Shown: in pieces, positions 24,467 to 33,800 of the stretch | How positions within the stretch are numbered: the stretch's first letter is position 1 | Layout of the letters: every line of letters begins with the position of its first letter | Origin: Anaerolineales bacterium | GTDB lineage: Bacteria > Chloroflexota > Anaerolineae > Aggregatilineales > J027 | NCBI GenBank assembly: GCA_020634155.1 | Contig: JACKCI010000002.1 | Location: 1,054,001-1,118,000 of the forward strand | DNA: 64,000 nt | Reading direction: 5' to 3' | The notes under the pieces: model-generated | Databases searched by the model: none | Told to the model about the DNA's origin: nothing | The model's input: only the letters and a program-made list of their open reading frames with translations | Position numbers and translations under genes: made by a program

Positions 24467-27400
24467 TTAGAGTTGATTGAGCGCCCCACGATAGGTATCC
24501 AAAGCCTCTTGCAGGCGGCCTTGGCGCATATACACATCGCCCAACAGACGCCGTACCTTGGGATGGTCTGGCAGATTACTGGCAAGGGCCACAAGATCAG
24601 TGGACACTGTATCCAGCATCGCCGAATTTTCCACCAAAGCCTCGTATTGCTTGAGGCTATCACCTGTGCTGCCATGTGTGCCGAGTTCGCGGGCCAGTCT
24701 CAAGCGGGTATCGTGATCGTCTGGATTCTGCTCCAGCCTTGCTTTATGTTCTGCGAACTGGGCGGGAACAGGCGGCGGTGGTGGCGGCGGCGGTACGGGT
24801 TGTGACACACGGCGCACAGGTTCGCGGGTAGGGAGTGGTGGTGGGGCCGCAACCTTTTCTTTGTGAACAGGCGGTGGTGGTGGCGCAATAGGTTGGTGTT
24901 CCGCTGGCCGCACAGGTTGGCGTTGCTGCTGGCTCGGATGCCATGTGGGCAACGCACCTTCTACCCCTTGCGGGAGGATTTCACCAACAGGTTTAGGCGG
25001 TGCAACAGGTGGTACTACGATGGGTGTTGGAAGCGGCGCGGGTGTATCGGGTATAGGAGTCGGTTCCTCGGCCTCTACTACATCATCTAGCCAACTCATG
25101 GCAGGTACATCGTCTGTGGCGGCGGTTTGCCAGTCAGTCGCTTCGGGGGTGCCTTCCCCTAGCTCTTGCTCACGGAGCCAATCGCCAATAGCCCCACCTG
25201 CATCATCGTCGCTGACACTCATCCGCAACCAGTCCGGCAATTCTGTCCCTTCCGTAGCAGGCTCTTCATCAATGGCCTTCAGATACCATGCTGTTGGGTC
25301 AGGGTCTTCTGCCACCTCAGGCTCTAGGTCTTCAAATTCCTCGACCTCGCTAGTGAAGTCTGGCTCTCCCAGTTCTTCAGCTTGCTGCAAGGCTTGTTTG
25401 TACCAATCAGGCTCGGCGCTGGCGTCCAAGGCACCCGATGCCTCCGCCGCAAGGGCCTCTACCCAAGGGTCATGGCTTTCATCGTAGCCCGCCAACAAGC
25501 TGCCTGTTGCTTCAAAGGCTGATGTGTCTTCAAGGGTAATCTCTGGAATGTCGAGGCTGCCTTCTGCCTCTTCCGAAAGCCAGTCTGTGACCGCCTCTTC
25601 TTGAGATAGAAGGATGTCATCTAAATTGAGCGGCAAATCACCTTCAGGCGCAAACGCATTTAAGTCATCGGTGCCGGACATTTGGGCCATCACCCAATCT
25701 GGAATATCCGCCGGAACTGCCTCGCCTGTTGGTAACACTTCCTCCTCGACATCGGTCTCATGCAATTCTTCCAATTGATGGGCCTTCTGCATAAGCCAAG
25801 CCAATTCTTGCTCCGGGGTGATGGTGCCCTCAATCTGAGCGCGAGCGATGTCTTCATCCGTCATGCCGGATAAAGCCTCATCTGTGTAGCTGGCTTGCGG
25901 TTCTTCGATCATAGCGGCAATAGCTGCCGTCGCTTCCTCATCGGATGTGTCAAAATCAAGGTCAAAGCCCGGCAGCGCTTCGGGTTCAAATTCTGCTAAG
26001 AAGTCGGTGGCATCTGCGCCTTGGTCAAGTGCAAGGTCTTGGAGCCACGAGAGCGATTCTTCCTCTGCGGGGGCCTCTGGCATTGCTTCCTCAGACCTAG
26101 CTTCTAATGCCATATCAAGCTCAGGAATAGAGGGGATTTCTGGCACACTGGGTGGGGGCGGCGGTGGCTCTTGTTGGGTATACCCCGGTGTCGTTTCAAA
26201 GGGCGAATAAGGGGTATAGCCCGGTCCCACGTTGCTCATATCAGTTGTCGTGGGGTCAAGTTCAGGGATGTCCATATCCGCCGCAGTAATAAGTTCCTCA
26301 GCATTGGCCCCATTGCGTAGTGCCAAACTTTCGAGCCACTTCATTGGGTCGGATTCCGCCATCAACTCAGGGTCGCTGAGGTCTCGGTAGGGGGTCGGTT
26401 CTTCCTCTTGCTGATAGCCATAGGCCGACGCATCATCATATTGATACTGTTGTTGGTCAGCAGGCTGTTCATAGCTGTAATCCCCTTGCCATGCCGTCTG
26501 GTCGCTATAGTCATATTGCCATGTGCTGGCATCGTCAGTTGGCTGCCATGTGCCAGCATCTGCCTGCTGTTGCCATGCTGCTTCATCATAGGTATAGGCT
26601 TGCTGATCAGCGGGCTGCTCATAAGTGTAATCACTTTGAGCATAATCACCCTGAGCATACTCCCCTTGCTGGCTGTACCAATCAGCTTGTTGTTGGGGCC
26701 ACTCAGTGGGGGTCGCTTCTGGTTCAGGTGCTGGCTCATAAGCGGGTGGCTCTTGAGCAGGGGGTTGTGGCGGTTGGGCGTGTTTGCTAAAGCTAAAGGT
26801 CTCCGATGGCACATAGCCCGGTTCATCAATGACCACACTATCAGGGTCAATCTCTGGAATTTCCATGCTGGCCGCCGTAGTAAATTCGGAGGGGTCAGCA
26901 CCTTGCCGTCGTGCCAATGATTCGAGGAAGGCCATGGGGTCATCCCCAATCATATTGTCATACCCACCAGCAGGCGTTTCTGCTACGGGTTCTTGCCATT
27001 CCTGATAGGTCTCTTGCACAGGCCATTCGGTAGAAGCCACTTCGGGTTCGGGTGTCGGTTCCCAAGCGGATGGTTCTTGGGCAGGCGGCTGGGGTGGTTG
27101 GGCGTGTTTGCTGAAGCTAAAGGTCTCCGATGGCACATAGCCCGGTTCATCAATGACCACACTGTCAGGGTCAATCTCTGGAATTTCCATACTGGCCGCG
27201 GTAGTAAATTCGGAGGGGTCAGCACCTTGCCGCCGTGCCAATGATTCAAGGAAGGCCATAGGGTCATCCCCAATCATATTGTCATACCCACTTGTGGGAG
27301 TTTCTGCCATCGGTTGTTCGGCTTGTTGTTGGGTGACATCGTAAGTGGCATATTGCTCGGTTGCTTGTCCATCCCACGCAGGTTGTTCAACAGGTGGGGT

Positions 27401-27634
27401 TGGCTGGGCAGGTGGTGGGGTTGGCTGGGCATGCTTGCTAAAACTAAAGGTTTCAGAAGGAACATACCCCGGTTCATCAATGACCACACTATCAGGGTCA
27501 ATTTCTGGGACATCCATATCCGCAGATGTCGTGAACTCATCAGCACTAGCGCCTTGGCGTGCGGCAAGGCTTTCGAGCCAACGCATCTGTTCATCTAGGC
27601 TCATGCTGTTAAAGTCGGGAATATTATCACCCAT
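24467..27634 (-). CDS. Large acidic Pro/Gln-rich protein with WLESLA repeats and C-terminal TPRs
   Basis: A 1055-residue protein with no signal peptide or membrane segment. About five copies of a module near residues 15, 123, 231, 428 and 525 carry a core like WLESLAxRQGA...IPEIDPDSVVIDEPGY; copies 2 and 3 are nearly identical over 57 residues. Between them lie Gln/Tyr/Pro-rich linkers (about 320-420) and long Glu/Asp-rich stretches with recurring D/S-W-L or W-V motifs. A Pro-rich linker (about 870-950, with runs of five or more Pro) leads to two TPR-like repeats (about 955-1055; LGDVYMRQGRLQEALDTYRG). It starts 27 bases after the larger TPR gene with AAGGAG before the ATG. I know no function; a scaffold or adaptor binding partners by short motifs fits its shape. 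Confidence 0.85.
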   Translation of the reverse strand: MGDNIPDFNSMSLDEQMRWLESLAARQGASADEFTTSADMDVPEIDPDSVVIDEPGYVPSETFSFSKHAQPTPPPAQPTPPVEQPAWDGQATEQYATYDVTQQQAEQPMAETPTSGYDNMIGDDPMAFLESLARRQGADPSEFTTAASMEIPEIDPDSVVIDEPGYVPSETFSFSKHAQPPQPPAQEPSAWEPTPEPEVASTEWPVQETYQEWQEPVAETPAGGYDNMIGDDPMAFLESLARRQGADPSEFTTAASMEIPEIDPDSVVIDEPGYVPSETFSFSKHAQPPQPPAQEPPAYEPAPEPEATPTEWPQQQADWYSQQGEYAQGDYAQSDYTYEQPADQQAYTYDEAAWQQQADAGTWQPTDDASTWQYDYSDQTAWQGDYSYEQPADQQQYQYDDASAYGYQQEEEPTPYRDLSDPELMAESDPMKWLESLALRNGANAEELITAADMDIPELDPTTTDMSNVGPGYTPYSPFETTPGYTQQEPPPPPPSVPEIPSIPELDMALEARSEEAMPEAPAEEESLSWLQDLALDQGADATDFLAEFEPEALPGFDLDFDTSDEEATAAIAAMIEEPQASYTDEALSGMTDEDIARAQIEGTITPEQELAWLMQKAHQLEELHETDVEEEVLPTGEAVPADIPDWVMAQMSGTDDLNAFAPEGDLPLNLDDILLSQEEAVTDWLSEEAEGSLDIPEITLEDTSAFEATGSLLAGYDESHDPWVEALAAEASGALDASAEPDWYKQALQQAEELGEPDFTSEVEEFEDLEPEVAEDPDPTAWYLKAIDEEPATEGTELPDWLRMSVSDDDAGGAIGDWLREQELGEGTPEATDWQTAATDDVPAMSWLDDVVEAEEPTPIPDTPAPLPTPIVVPPVAPPKPVGEILPQGVEGALPTWHPSQQQRQPVRPAEHQPIAPPPPPVHKEKVAAPPPLPTREPVRRVSQPVPPPPPPPPVPAQFAEHKARLEQNPDDHDTRLRLARELGTHGSTGDSLKQYEALVENSAMLDTVSTDLVALASNLPDHPKVRRLLGDVYMRQGRLQEALDTYRGALNQL

Positions 27635-27661
27635 GGCGGGGACTCCTTCTAAAAACCGTAT

Positions 27662-30600
27662 TTATTCATCTAAGCCCGATTGGGACTTTTTCATCCAACG
27701 CGGCGGTTTCTTGAACACAAATTGTGTTGCATCTTGTTTAGTATCAGGCATATCTGCTTCTGAGGCAAGGAATTCCTCCGTGGGTTTTTCCTCAAGGAGC
27801 AGATCATCAAAATTGCTGGGTTCATTTTCCGCTTGCAGGTCAAAACGTGAAGCCGCAGGCTCGCTGAGAATATCGGCTAACAACGCATCGGTACTCATCT
27901 CATCATCAATACTGAGGTCTGCGCGTCTTGCCTCCCCCAAAATCTGATTGAGGTTAGCGGCCTCGGCTTCAAGGTCTAGTTCCTCATCATCAAAAATTCC
28001 CGTATAGCTATCATCTGCGGAGATAGTCTCCAGTTCCAATTCCGTATCGCTATCGCCAAAGAGGTCACTGAAGGTATTATCCGCCGCCGTATTCAGGTCA
28101 GGGGTTTCCTCAAAGAGAATATCAGCATCGCTGGCGCTATCGCCAAAGAGGTCACCAAACGCATCATCAGCCGCACCTGTAGCAGGGCGACCAATGTCCC
28201 CAAAAAGGCCACCGAAATCGAGTTCATCTTCTTCACTGGCAAATGTATCTGGCGCTTCTTCAGATACAGTGCCTAGCCACGACGGAGCTTCTTCGTGGGC
28301 TGGCGCAGTATCCGCGAATAATCCACCGAAGTCCATGTCATCCTCTGCACCAAGACCCTCAAACGCTAACTCGTCGTCAGGTTCTTCTTCTGTCTTGGCA
28401 CCCAGCCATGCGGGCGTTTCCTCGCTAGGTTGAGCGGTGTCACCAAAGAGGTCACCCAGATCCATGTCGTCGTCATCGGAGCCAAATGTGTCAAACGCCA
28501 ACTCGTCAGCGGGCTGCTCACCAGCCATCGCACCCAACCATGAGGGCGTTTCCTCGGTAGGTTGAGCGGTGTCGCCAAAGAGGTCACCGAAGTCCATGTC
28601 GTCGTCATCGGAGCCAAACGTGTCAAACGCCAACTCCTCAGCGGGCTGTTCATCAGCCATCGCACCCAACCATGCGGGCGTTTCCTCGCTAGGTTGAGCG
28701 GTGTCGCCAAAGAGGTCACCGAAGTCCATGTCGTCGTCATCGGAGCCAAACGTGTCAAATGCCAACTCCTCAGCGGGCTGCTCACCAGCCATCGCACCCA
28801 ACCATGCGGGCGTTTCCTCGCTAGGTTGAGCGGTGTCGCCAAAGAGGTCACCGAAGTCCATGTCGTCGTCATCGGAGCCAAACGTGTCAAACGCCAACTC
28901 CTCAGCGGGCTGTTCATCAGCCATCGCACCCAACCATGCGGGCGTTTCCTCGGTAGGTTGAGCAGTATCGCCAAAGAGGTCACCGAAGTCCATGTCGTCG
29001 TCATCGGAGCCAAATGTGTCAAACGCCAACTCCTCAGCGGGCTGCTCATCAGCCATCGTACCTAACCATGTGGGCGTTTCTTCGCTAGGTTGAGCGGTGT
29101 CGCCAAAGAGGTCACCGAAGTCCATGTCGTCGTCATCGGAGCCAAACGTGTCAAATGCCAACTCCTCAGCGGGCTGTTCATCAGCCATCGCACCCAACCA
29201 TGTGGGCGTTTCTTCGCTAGGTTGAGCGGTGTCGCCAAAGAGGTCACCGAAGTCCATGTCGTCGTCATCGGAGCCAAACGTGTCAAACGCCAACTCCTCA
29301 GCGGGCTGTTCATCAGCCATCGCACCCAACCATGCGGGCGTTTCCTCGGTAGGTTGAGCGGTGTCGCCAAAGAGGTCACCGAAGTCCATGTCGTCGTCAT
29401 CGGAGCCAAACGTGTCAAATGCCAACTCCTCAGCGGGCTGCTCATCAGCCATCGCACCCAACCATGAGGGCGTTTCCTCGGTAGGTTGAGCGGTATCGCC
29501 AAAGAGGTCACCGAAGTCCATGTCGTCGTCATCGGAGCCAAATGTGTCAAATGCCAACTCCTCAGCGGGCTGCTCATCAGCCATCGCACCCAACCATGCG
29601 GGCGTTTCCTCGGTAGGTTGAGCGGTATCGCCAAAGAGGTCACCCAGATCCATGTCGTCGTCATCGGAGCCAAATGCCTCAAATGCCAACTCCTCAGCGG
29701 GCTGCTCATCAGCCATCGCACCCAACCATGAGGGCGTTTCCTCGGTAGGTTGAGCGGTATCGCCAAAGAGGTCACCGAAGTCCATGTCGTCGTCATCGGA
29801 GCCAAATGTGTCAAACGCCAACTCCTCAGCGGGCTGTTCATCAGTCATCGCACCCAACCATGCGGGCGTTTCCTCGGTAGGTTGAGCGGTATCGCCAAAG
29901 AGGTCACCGAAGTCCATGTCGTCGTCATCGGAGCCAAATGTGTCAAATGCCAACTCCTCAGCGGGCTGCTCATCAGCCATCGCACCCAACCATGAGGGCG
30001 TTTCCTCGGTAGGTTGAGCGGTATCGCCAAAGAGGTCACCCAGATCCATGTCGTCGTCATCGGAGCCAAACGTGTCAAACGCCAACTCCTCAGCGGGCTG
30101 CTCATCAGCCATCGCACCCAACCATGCGGGCGTTTCCTCGGTAGGTTGAGCGGTGTCGCCAAAGAGGTCACCGAAGTCCATGTCGTCGTCATCAGAGCCA
30201 AATGTGTCAAATGCCAACTCCTCAGCGGGCTGCTCATCAGCCATCGCACCCAACCATGAGGGCGTTTCTTCGCTAGGTTGAGCGGTGTCACCAAAGAGAT
30301 CACCCAGATCCATGTCGTCGTCATCGGAGCCAAACGTGTCAAACGCCAACTCCTCAGCGGGCTGTTCATCAGCCATCGCACCCAACCATGCGGGCGTTTC
30401 CTCGGTAGGTTGAGCGGTGTCACCAAAGAGGTCACCCAGATCCATGTCCTCATCGTCCACCGCTTCAAGCCCTAGTCCACCAAGTAAATCATCGAAACTT
30501 CTTTCTTCGGTGGCCTGCTCGCCATCTGTGTTGCTTAACCACATGGATGCGTCGTTAACTTCATTCTCACCAAAGAGGTCATCTAAGTCCATATCATCAT

Positions 30601-32554
30601 CGGCAGCAAGGGTATCAAACTCGAAACCAGCCGCAGGTTGTTCATCAGACAAAGAGCCTAACCATGCGGGTGACTCTTCGTCATCTTGAAAGCTGACGGG
30701 GCTTTCTTGCGGTGTTGATAGCCATGCGGGTGCGCTATCCTCGGCTTCCGCGGTCGTGAATAAATCTTCTTCCCAATCAGGTTCTTGACCAGCAGCAGCC
30801 AACCAATTGTCATCTTCAAACAAATTCGATTCTTCCATGTCTTCGAGGTCGGTCGTTTTGCCACGCGCCGTAGCGATAAGGGCGTCTACATCAGCTTGTG
30901 AGGGTGGGCGTGATGCAGCCAATAGGTTGTCAATATCAGGGGCTTCAAAATCGTCTTCGACGCCTGTACGTTGCTTGATCTCACCCAATAAATCGGTAAA
31001 ACCTGTTCCGATTGGTGCTTCCGCTTCGTTATCTTCCATGAGCATGCCTGTAAAACCAGTTGATGAGACATCAGTGTCATCTTCGTTGAGGAAAAATGCT
31101 AACTCGTCATCTTCCGCTGGTTTTTCATAATCCCAACCCAGAACATCCGTTATGCCAGTGGTACTTAGCTCCTCATCATCGGCGGCAGATTCTTCACCGA
31201 AATTGAAATCGAGCATTCCTGTCAAGCCAGTGGGTACCCGCTCACTACTGCCACCCGCACCTGATACCCCAAAGGCATCATCCAACATTCCCGTAAACCC
31301 TGTCTTATCAGCACTCGCTGACTCATCTTCCTCCTCAAACGCACCACCAAGCATATCGGTGAAGCCAGTTGGCACCCGTTCCTGTGGAGGAGACGCTGGC
31401 TTATCTTGCTCATCTAATGAAATGAGCATATCGGTGAAGCCAGTTGATGCCCGTTGGTTGGGGGACTCGGCCTGCGATTCTTGGCCTGTTCGACCAAACC
31501 AATCCTCTAAGGTTGTCTCTGCTTCGGGGTTGGTGAAAGTCTCGCTGGCTGGAGGAAGTTCGTCCGTAGAGTGGCGTTTAGGACTAGCCGTTGACGTTGC
31601 CACATCTTGATACCAATCATTGGCTGATTGGGTGGAGGAACTAGCAGTGGCTGGGGCTGAAAATCCTGCCATCCAGTCATTTGCGTCTGCTGCTTGGTCA
31701 TTAGTTGAGAACACATTGCCGATGCTATCCAGCCAATCGGGGGTAGCTGTCTCTACAAAAGCCGTCGCTGATTCCACACTCCAATTCAGGCGTGGAATCT
31801 GAATAGTGCCTTCTGGAATAATGGCGCTTGAATCGAGCGTCCGATACAGCAACTCAAGGCTATCTTGGGGAGATACCGCCTCAACACGCTCCAAGAAGGG
31901 GCGGGCATCGCTCGGACGTTTATTCAATATCCAAAAACGCGCCATTAATCGGTTAGCAGCAAGGCAATCTGGCAACAGTTCTAATATCTCAAGCGCAAGT
32001 TTGGCTGCTTCAGTGTCATAATTGGCTTGCCACAGGGTCTCCATGAGCAACACTTTAATATCAAGTCGCTGTGGAAAATCGGCAAGCGCCTCTCGTAATT
32101 CCTGAATCGCCGCTGTATACATATGATTGTTGAGATATTGGCGGGCGAGGGCGCTGCGCGTCATTTGTAGCTTATCTGGCGCAACACTATTGCGACGCTC
32201 ATAAAGTGAGCGCAGTTTTTGCAGCAACAATGGGGTATTGGGGCGTTGTTCTAGCGCACGCTCAATATGCCAAATTGCTTGGTCATACTGGCGCTGGTGT
32301 TCGTAGGCCTCGCTTAAGCCAAGGTGGGCCGCAAAATCACCGGGGTCTACACTCAACACACGCATAAACACATCCGACGACTCGTCATAGCGCACTTTCT
32401 CTAAGAGCGCTCGTCCTAGGATGCGATAGGTAGCCACATTCTTCGGAAAATGCTGAAGAATGTGACGACAATGGGCCATTGTTTCTTCATAAGCCTCTTG
32501 CTGCAATAGCAACTCAAGGTCATTCAGATAGGTTTGTAAGCTCGTATTTGACAT
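27662..32554 (-). CDS. Giant TPR protein with sixteen near-identical acidic 44-residue repeats
   Basis: A 1630-residue protein, very acidic, with no signal peptide or membrane segment. Residues 1-245 hold about six TPRs (for example GRALLEKVRYDESSDVFMRV, AYEHQRQYDQAIWHIERAL). Residues about 370-540 repeat a TGFTDML-type motif seven times. Short WL motifs follow, then sixteen copies (about 698-1401) of a 44-residue unit containing MDFGDLFGDTAQPTEETP, WLGAM and EQPAEELAFDTFGS, and several degenerate copies (to about 1520). The tail is basic and aromatic (FVFKKPPRWMKKSQ). Three kinds of repeated short motif joined to a TPR head suggest a multivalent assembly hub. Function unknown. First gene of a two-gene operon; promoter seen at 32594-32622. 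Confidence 0.88.
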   Translation of the reverse strand: MSNTSLQTYLNDLELLLQQEAYEETMAHCRHILQHFPKNVATYRILGRALLEKVRYDESSDVFMRVLSVDPGDFAAHLGLSEAYEHQRQYDQAIWHIERALEQRPNTPLLLQKLRSLYERRNSVAPDKLQMTRSALARQYLNNHMYTAAIQELREALADFPQRLDIKVLLMETLWQANYDTEAAKLALEILELLPDCLAANRLMARFWILNKRPSDARPFLERVEAVSPQDSLELLYRTLDSSAIIPEGTIQIPRLNWSVESATAFVETATPDWLDSIGNVFSTNDQAADANDWMAGFSAPATASSSTQSANDWYQDVATSTASPKRHSTDELPPASETFTNPEAETTLEDWFGRTGQESQAESPNQRASTGFTDMLISLDEQDKPASPPQERVPTGFTDMLGGAFEEEDESASADKTGFTGMLDDAFGVSGAGGSSERVPTGLTGMLDFNFGEESAADDEELSTTGITDVLGWDYEKPAEDDELAFFLNEDDTDVSSTGFTGMLMEDNEAEAPIGTGFTDLLGEIKQRTGVEDDFEAPDIDNLLAASRPPSQADVDALIATARGKTTDLEDMEESNLFEDDNWLAAAGQEPDWEEDLFTTAEAEDSAPAWLSTPQESPVSFQDDEESPAWLGSLSDEQPAAGFEFDTLAADDDMDLDDLFGENEVNDASMWLSNTDGEQATEERSFDDLLGGLGLEAVDDEDMDLGDLFGDTAQPTEETPAWLGAMADEQPAEELAFDTFGSDDDDMDLGDLFGDTAQPSEETPSWLGAMADEQPAEELAFDTFGSDDDDMDFGDLFGDTAQPTEETPAWLGAMADEQPAEELAFDTFGSDDDDMDLGDLFGDTAQPTEETPSWLGAMADEQPAEELAFDTFGSDDDDMDFGDLFGDTAQPTEETPAWLGAMTDEQPAEELAFDTFGSDDDDMDFGDLFGDTAQPTEETPSWLGAMADEQPAEELAFEAFGSDDDDMDLGDLFGDTAQPTEETPAWLGAMADEQPAEELAFDTFGSDDDDMDFGDLFGDTAQPTEETPSWLGAMADEQPAEELAFDTFGSDDDDMDFGDLFGDTAQPTEETPAWLGAMADEQPAEELAFDTFGSDDDDMDFGDLFGDTAQPSEETPTWLGAMADEQPAEELAFDTFGSDDDDMDFGDLFGDTAQPSEETPTWLGTMADEQPAEELAFDTFGSDDDDMDFGDLFGDTAQPTEETPAWLGAMADEQPAEELAFDTFGSDDDDMDFGDLFGDTAQPSEETPAWLGAMAGEQPAEELAFDTFGSDDDDMDFGDLFGDTAQPSEETPAWLGAMADEQPAEELAFDTFGSDDDDMDFGDLFGDTAQPTEETPSWLGAMAGEQPADELAFDTFGSDDDDMDLGDLFGDTAQPSEETPAWLGAKTEEEPDDELAFEGLGAEDDMDFGGLFADTAPAHEEAPSWLGTVSEEAPDTFASEEDELDFGGLFGDIGRPATGAADDAFGDLFGDSASDADILFEETPDLNTAADNTFSDLFGDSDTELELETISADDSYTGIFDDEELDLEAEAANLNQILGEARRADLSIDDEMSTDALLADILSEPAASRFDLQAENEPSNFDDLLLEEKPTEEFLASEADMPDTKQDATQFVFKKPPRWMKKSQSGLDE
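28351..30462. repeat. 132-bp tandem repeat, about 16 copies, inside the giant TPR gene
   Basis: The segment repeats with a strict 132-base period (for example CCATGTCGTCGTCATCGG at 28462, 28594 and onward). All copies stay in frame and differ by few bases, mostly synonymous or limited to Thr/Ser, Ala/Ser/Thr and Phe/Leu swaps. Such homogeneity suggests recent expansion or gene conversion. Copy number is a likely assembly error point with short reads. Confidence 0.95.
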
Positions 32555-32593
32555 CGAAAAACCGCTTTTCTGCGGGATGAACCGATTTATCCC

Positions 32594-32622
32594 ATTATCC
32601 TATGCTTAAACTAAAAACGCAA
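32594..32622 (-). promoter_or_regulatory. Promoter of the acidic TPR operon
   Basis: Minus-strand TTGCGT (32622-32617) and GATAAT (32599-32594) are 17 bases apart, 40 bases before the ATG at 32554. No good Shine-Dalgarno site precedes that ATG. Confidence 0.55.
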
Positions 32623-32644
32623 CTCGCCCTCGGCGGGGGTTTGG

Positions 32645-32653
32645 TGGTATAAT
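32645..32653 (+). promoter_or_regulatory. Extended -10 promoter (TGGTATAAT)
   Basis: A TGn-TATAAT element 31 bases before the ATG at 32684, with no -35 match 16-18 bases upstream. It drives the small gene and probably dpm1, divergent from the TPR operon. Confidence 0.6.
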
Positions 32654-32683
32654 CGACTCACATTTATTTTAGAGTGTTGTCGC

Positions 32684-33001
32684 ATGATCCGAATCCGCCC
32701 TAAATACAAGCTGCTTATCAGTTATGATATTCTACCTGAATCACAGGAAATCTATTACCGTTTTGTGACTTCCGAGTTTTTACCGGGGTTACGTGATTTA
32801 GGCCTCTATATGGTTGAAGTTTATCAAACACTGTGGGGAGATTACCCGCTACGCTTGGCGGAATTTGTTGCCGAGTCATTAGAAATTGTTCAGGCTGCTT
32901 TACAAAGCGAGAAATTCCAAGAGCTTGAACAGAAATTTCTGCGCTACACCACCAACTACAGCCGAAAGGTTGTTCCTTACCGCAGCACCTTTCAGCTATA
33001 A
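32684..33001 (+). CDS. Conserved-looking small protein, possible dimeric alpha/beta barrel fold
   Basis: A 105-residue soluble protein that I do not recognise with certainty. The pattern is strand (KYKLLISYDI), helix (IYYRFVTSEFLPGLRDL), strand (LYMVEVYQTLWG), another strand-helix unit (EIVQAALQSEKFQELEQKFL) and a C-terminal strand. This resembles ferredoxin-like dimeric alpha/beta barrel proteins (EthD, Dabb, NIPSNAP groups), which are often small monooxygenase-like or structural domains. No catalytic residues can be named. It lies 34 bases before the mannosyltransferase gene and probably shares its promoter. Confidence 0.7.
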   Translation: MIRIRPKYKLLISYDILPESQEIYYRFVTSEFLPGLRDLGLYMVEVYQTLWGDYPLRLAEFVAESLEIVQAALQSEKFQELEQKFLRYTTNYSRKVVPYRSTFQL

Positions 33002-33035
33002 GCACTATCCTACCTGTTTGTGAGGTTATCTTATT

Positions 33036-33800
33036 ATGAAATTGACCGTTGTACTCCCCACGTATAACGAAGCTGAAAACTTGCCTCTAATGATTGAGGC
33101 TCTTTTAGCGCTAGAAATTCCGGAAACCGACCTGTCTATTTTAGTGGTAGATGACAACTCACCAGATGGCACAGGTAAGATTGCTGATGAATTTGCGGTT
33201 GAGTTCCCCCATCAAGTCAAGGTTCTCCATCGCCAAGGCAAAGAAGGGCTTGGTAAGGCCTATCTTGCTGGCTTTTCTACCGCGCTGCAAAATGGGGCTG
33301 ATGCAATTTTGCAGATGGACTGCGATTTCTCTCACCAACCCCGTTATCTTCCCGTCATGGTCGAGAATCTCCACAGCCATGATGTGGTTTTGGGGTCACG
33401 CTTTGCCAAAGGTGGCAGCGTCGATGAGCGCTGGGCATGGTGGCGTAAATTGCTGAGTTGGTTCGCCAACAGTGTTTATATCCGCGTTATTCTCGGTTCC
33501 CCTATCCGTGACATGACAGGTGGCTTTAAGCTTTGGCGGCGCGATGTCCTCGTTGGTCTTAGCCTTGACCGTATCCGCTCCAATGGCTATGTCTTCCAAG
33601 TCGAAATGACCTATGTGGCGATGCGCCTCGGCTACACGATTGTAGAAGTGCCGATACACTTCCCTGACCGCGCTGTGGGCGAATCAAAAATGAGTGTCAA
33701 AATCGGTTATGAGGCCGCTATGCGCGTTTTCCAAGTCTGGTGGCGGCACCGTCGCCTCAAATCCACCGATCGGGCGACGGCGGTACCGCATCTTGTTTAG
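33036..33800 (+). CDS. Polyprenol-phosphate mannose synthase (Dpm1-like GT2)
   Basis: A 254-residue GT2 enzyme with the full Dpm1 pattern: VVLPTYNEAENLPLM at the N-terminus, VVDDNSPDGTG for the nucleotide site, QMDCDFSHQP with the catalytic Asp pair, and GSRFAKGG followed by DMTGGFKLWRRDVL. The C-terminal part (EVPIHFPDRAVGESKM) is typical. There is no C-terminal membrane segment, like bacterial and archaeal single-domain forms. It would make polyprenyl-phosphate-mannose (or another hexose) as a donor for membrane GT-C enzymes; the YfhO-like/flippase fusion 3 kb away is a possible user. Its TAG stop overlaps the stop of the convergent WD40 gene. Confidence 0.9.
   Translation: MKLTVVLPTYNEAENLPLMIEALLALEIPETDLSILVVDDNSPDGTGKIADEFAVEFPHQVKVLHRQGKEGLGKAYLAGFSTALQNGADAILQMDCDFSHQPRYLPVMVENLHSHDVVLGSRFAKGGSVDERWAWWRKLLSWFANSVYIRVILGSPIRDMTGGFKLWRRDVLVGLSLDRIRSNGYVFQVEMTYVAMRLGYTIVEVPIHFPDRAVGESKMSVKIGYEAAMRVFQVWWRHRRLKSTDRATAVPHLV

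Noticed and set aside
26362..26949. A 195-residue frame within the 1055-residue gene
   Set aside because: Frame-shifted reading of Gln-rich repeats; the repeated bias explains its openness.
28351..30470. Regular 132-bp repeats resembling a repeat array such as CRISPR
   Set aside because: There are no unique spacers; the repeats are contiguous and in frame within one protein.
28366..30475. Long open frames on both strands inside the repeat array (for example 227- and 259-residue frames on the minus strand and several on the plus)
   Set aside because: They are shadows of the repeated gene, change with the same 132-base period, and lack ribosome sites.
32555..32683. CCGC-AGAAAA-GCGG followed by TTTTT just before the giant TPR gene
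   Set aside because: The stem is only 4 bp; I do not count it as a terminator or attenuator.
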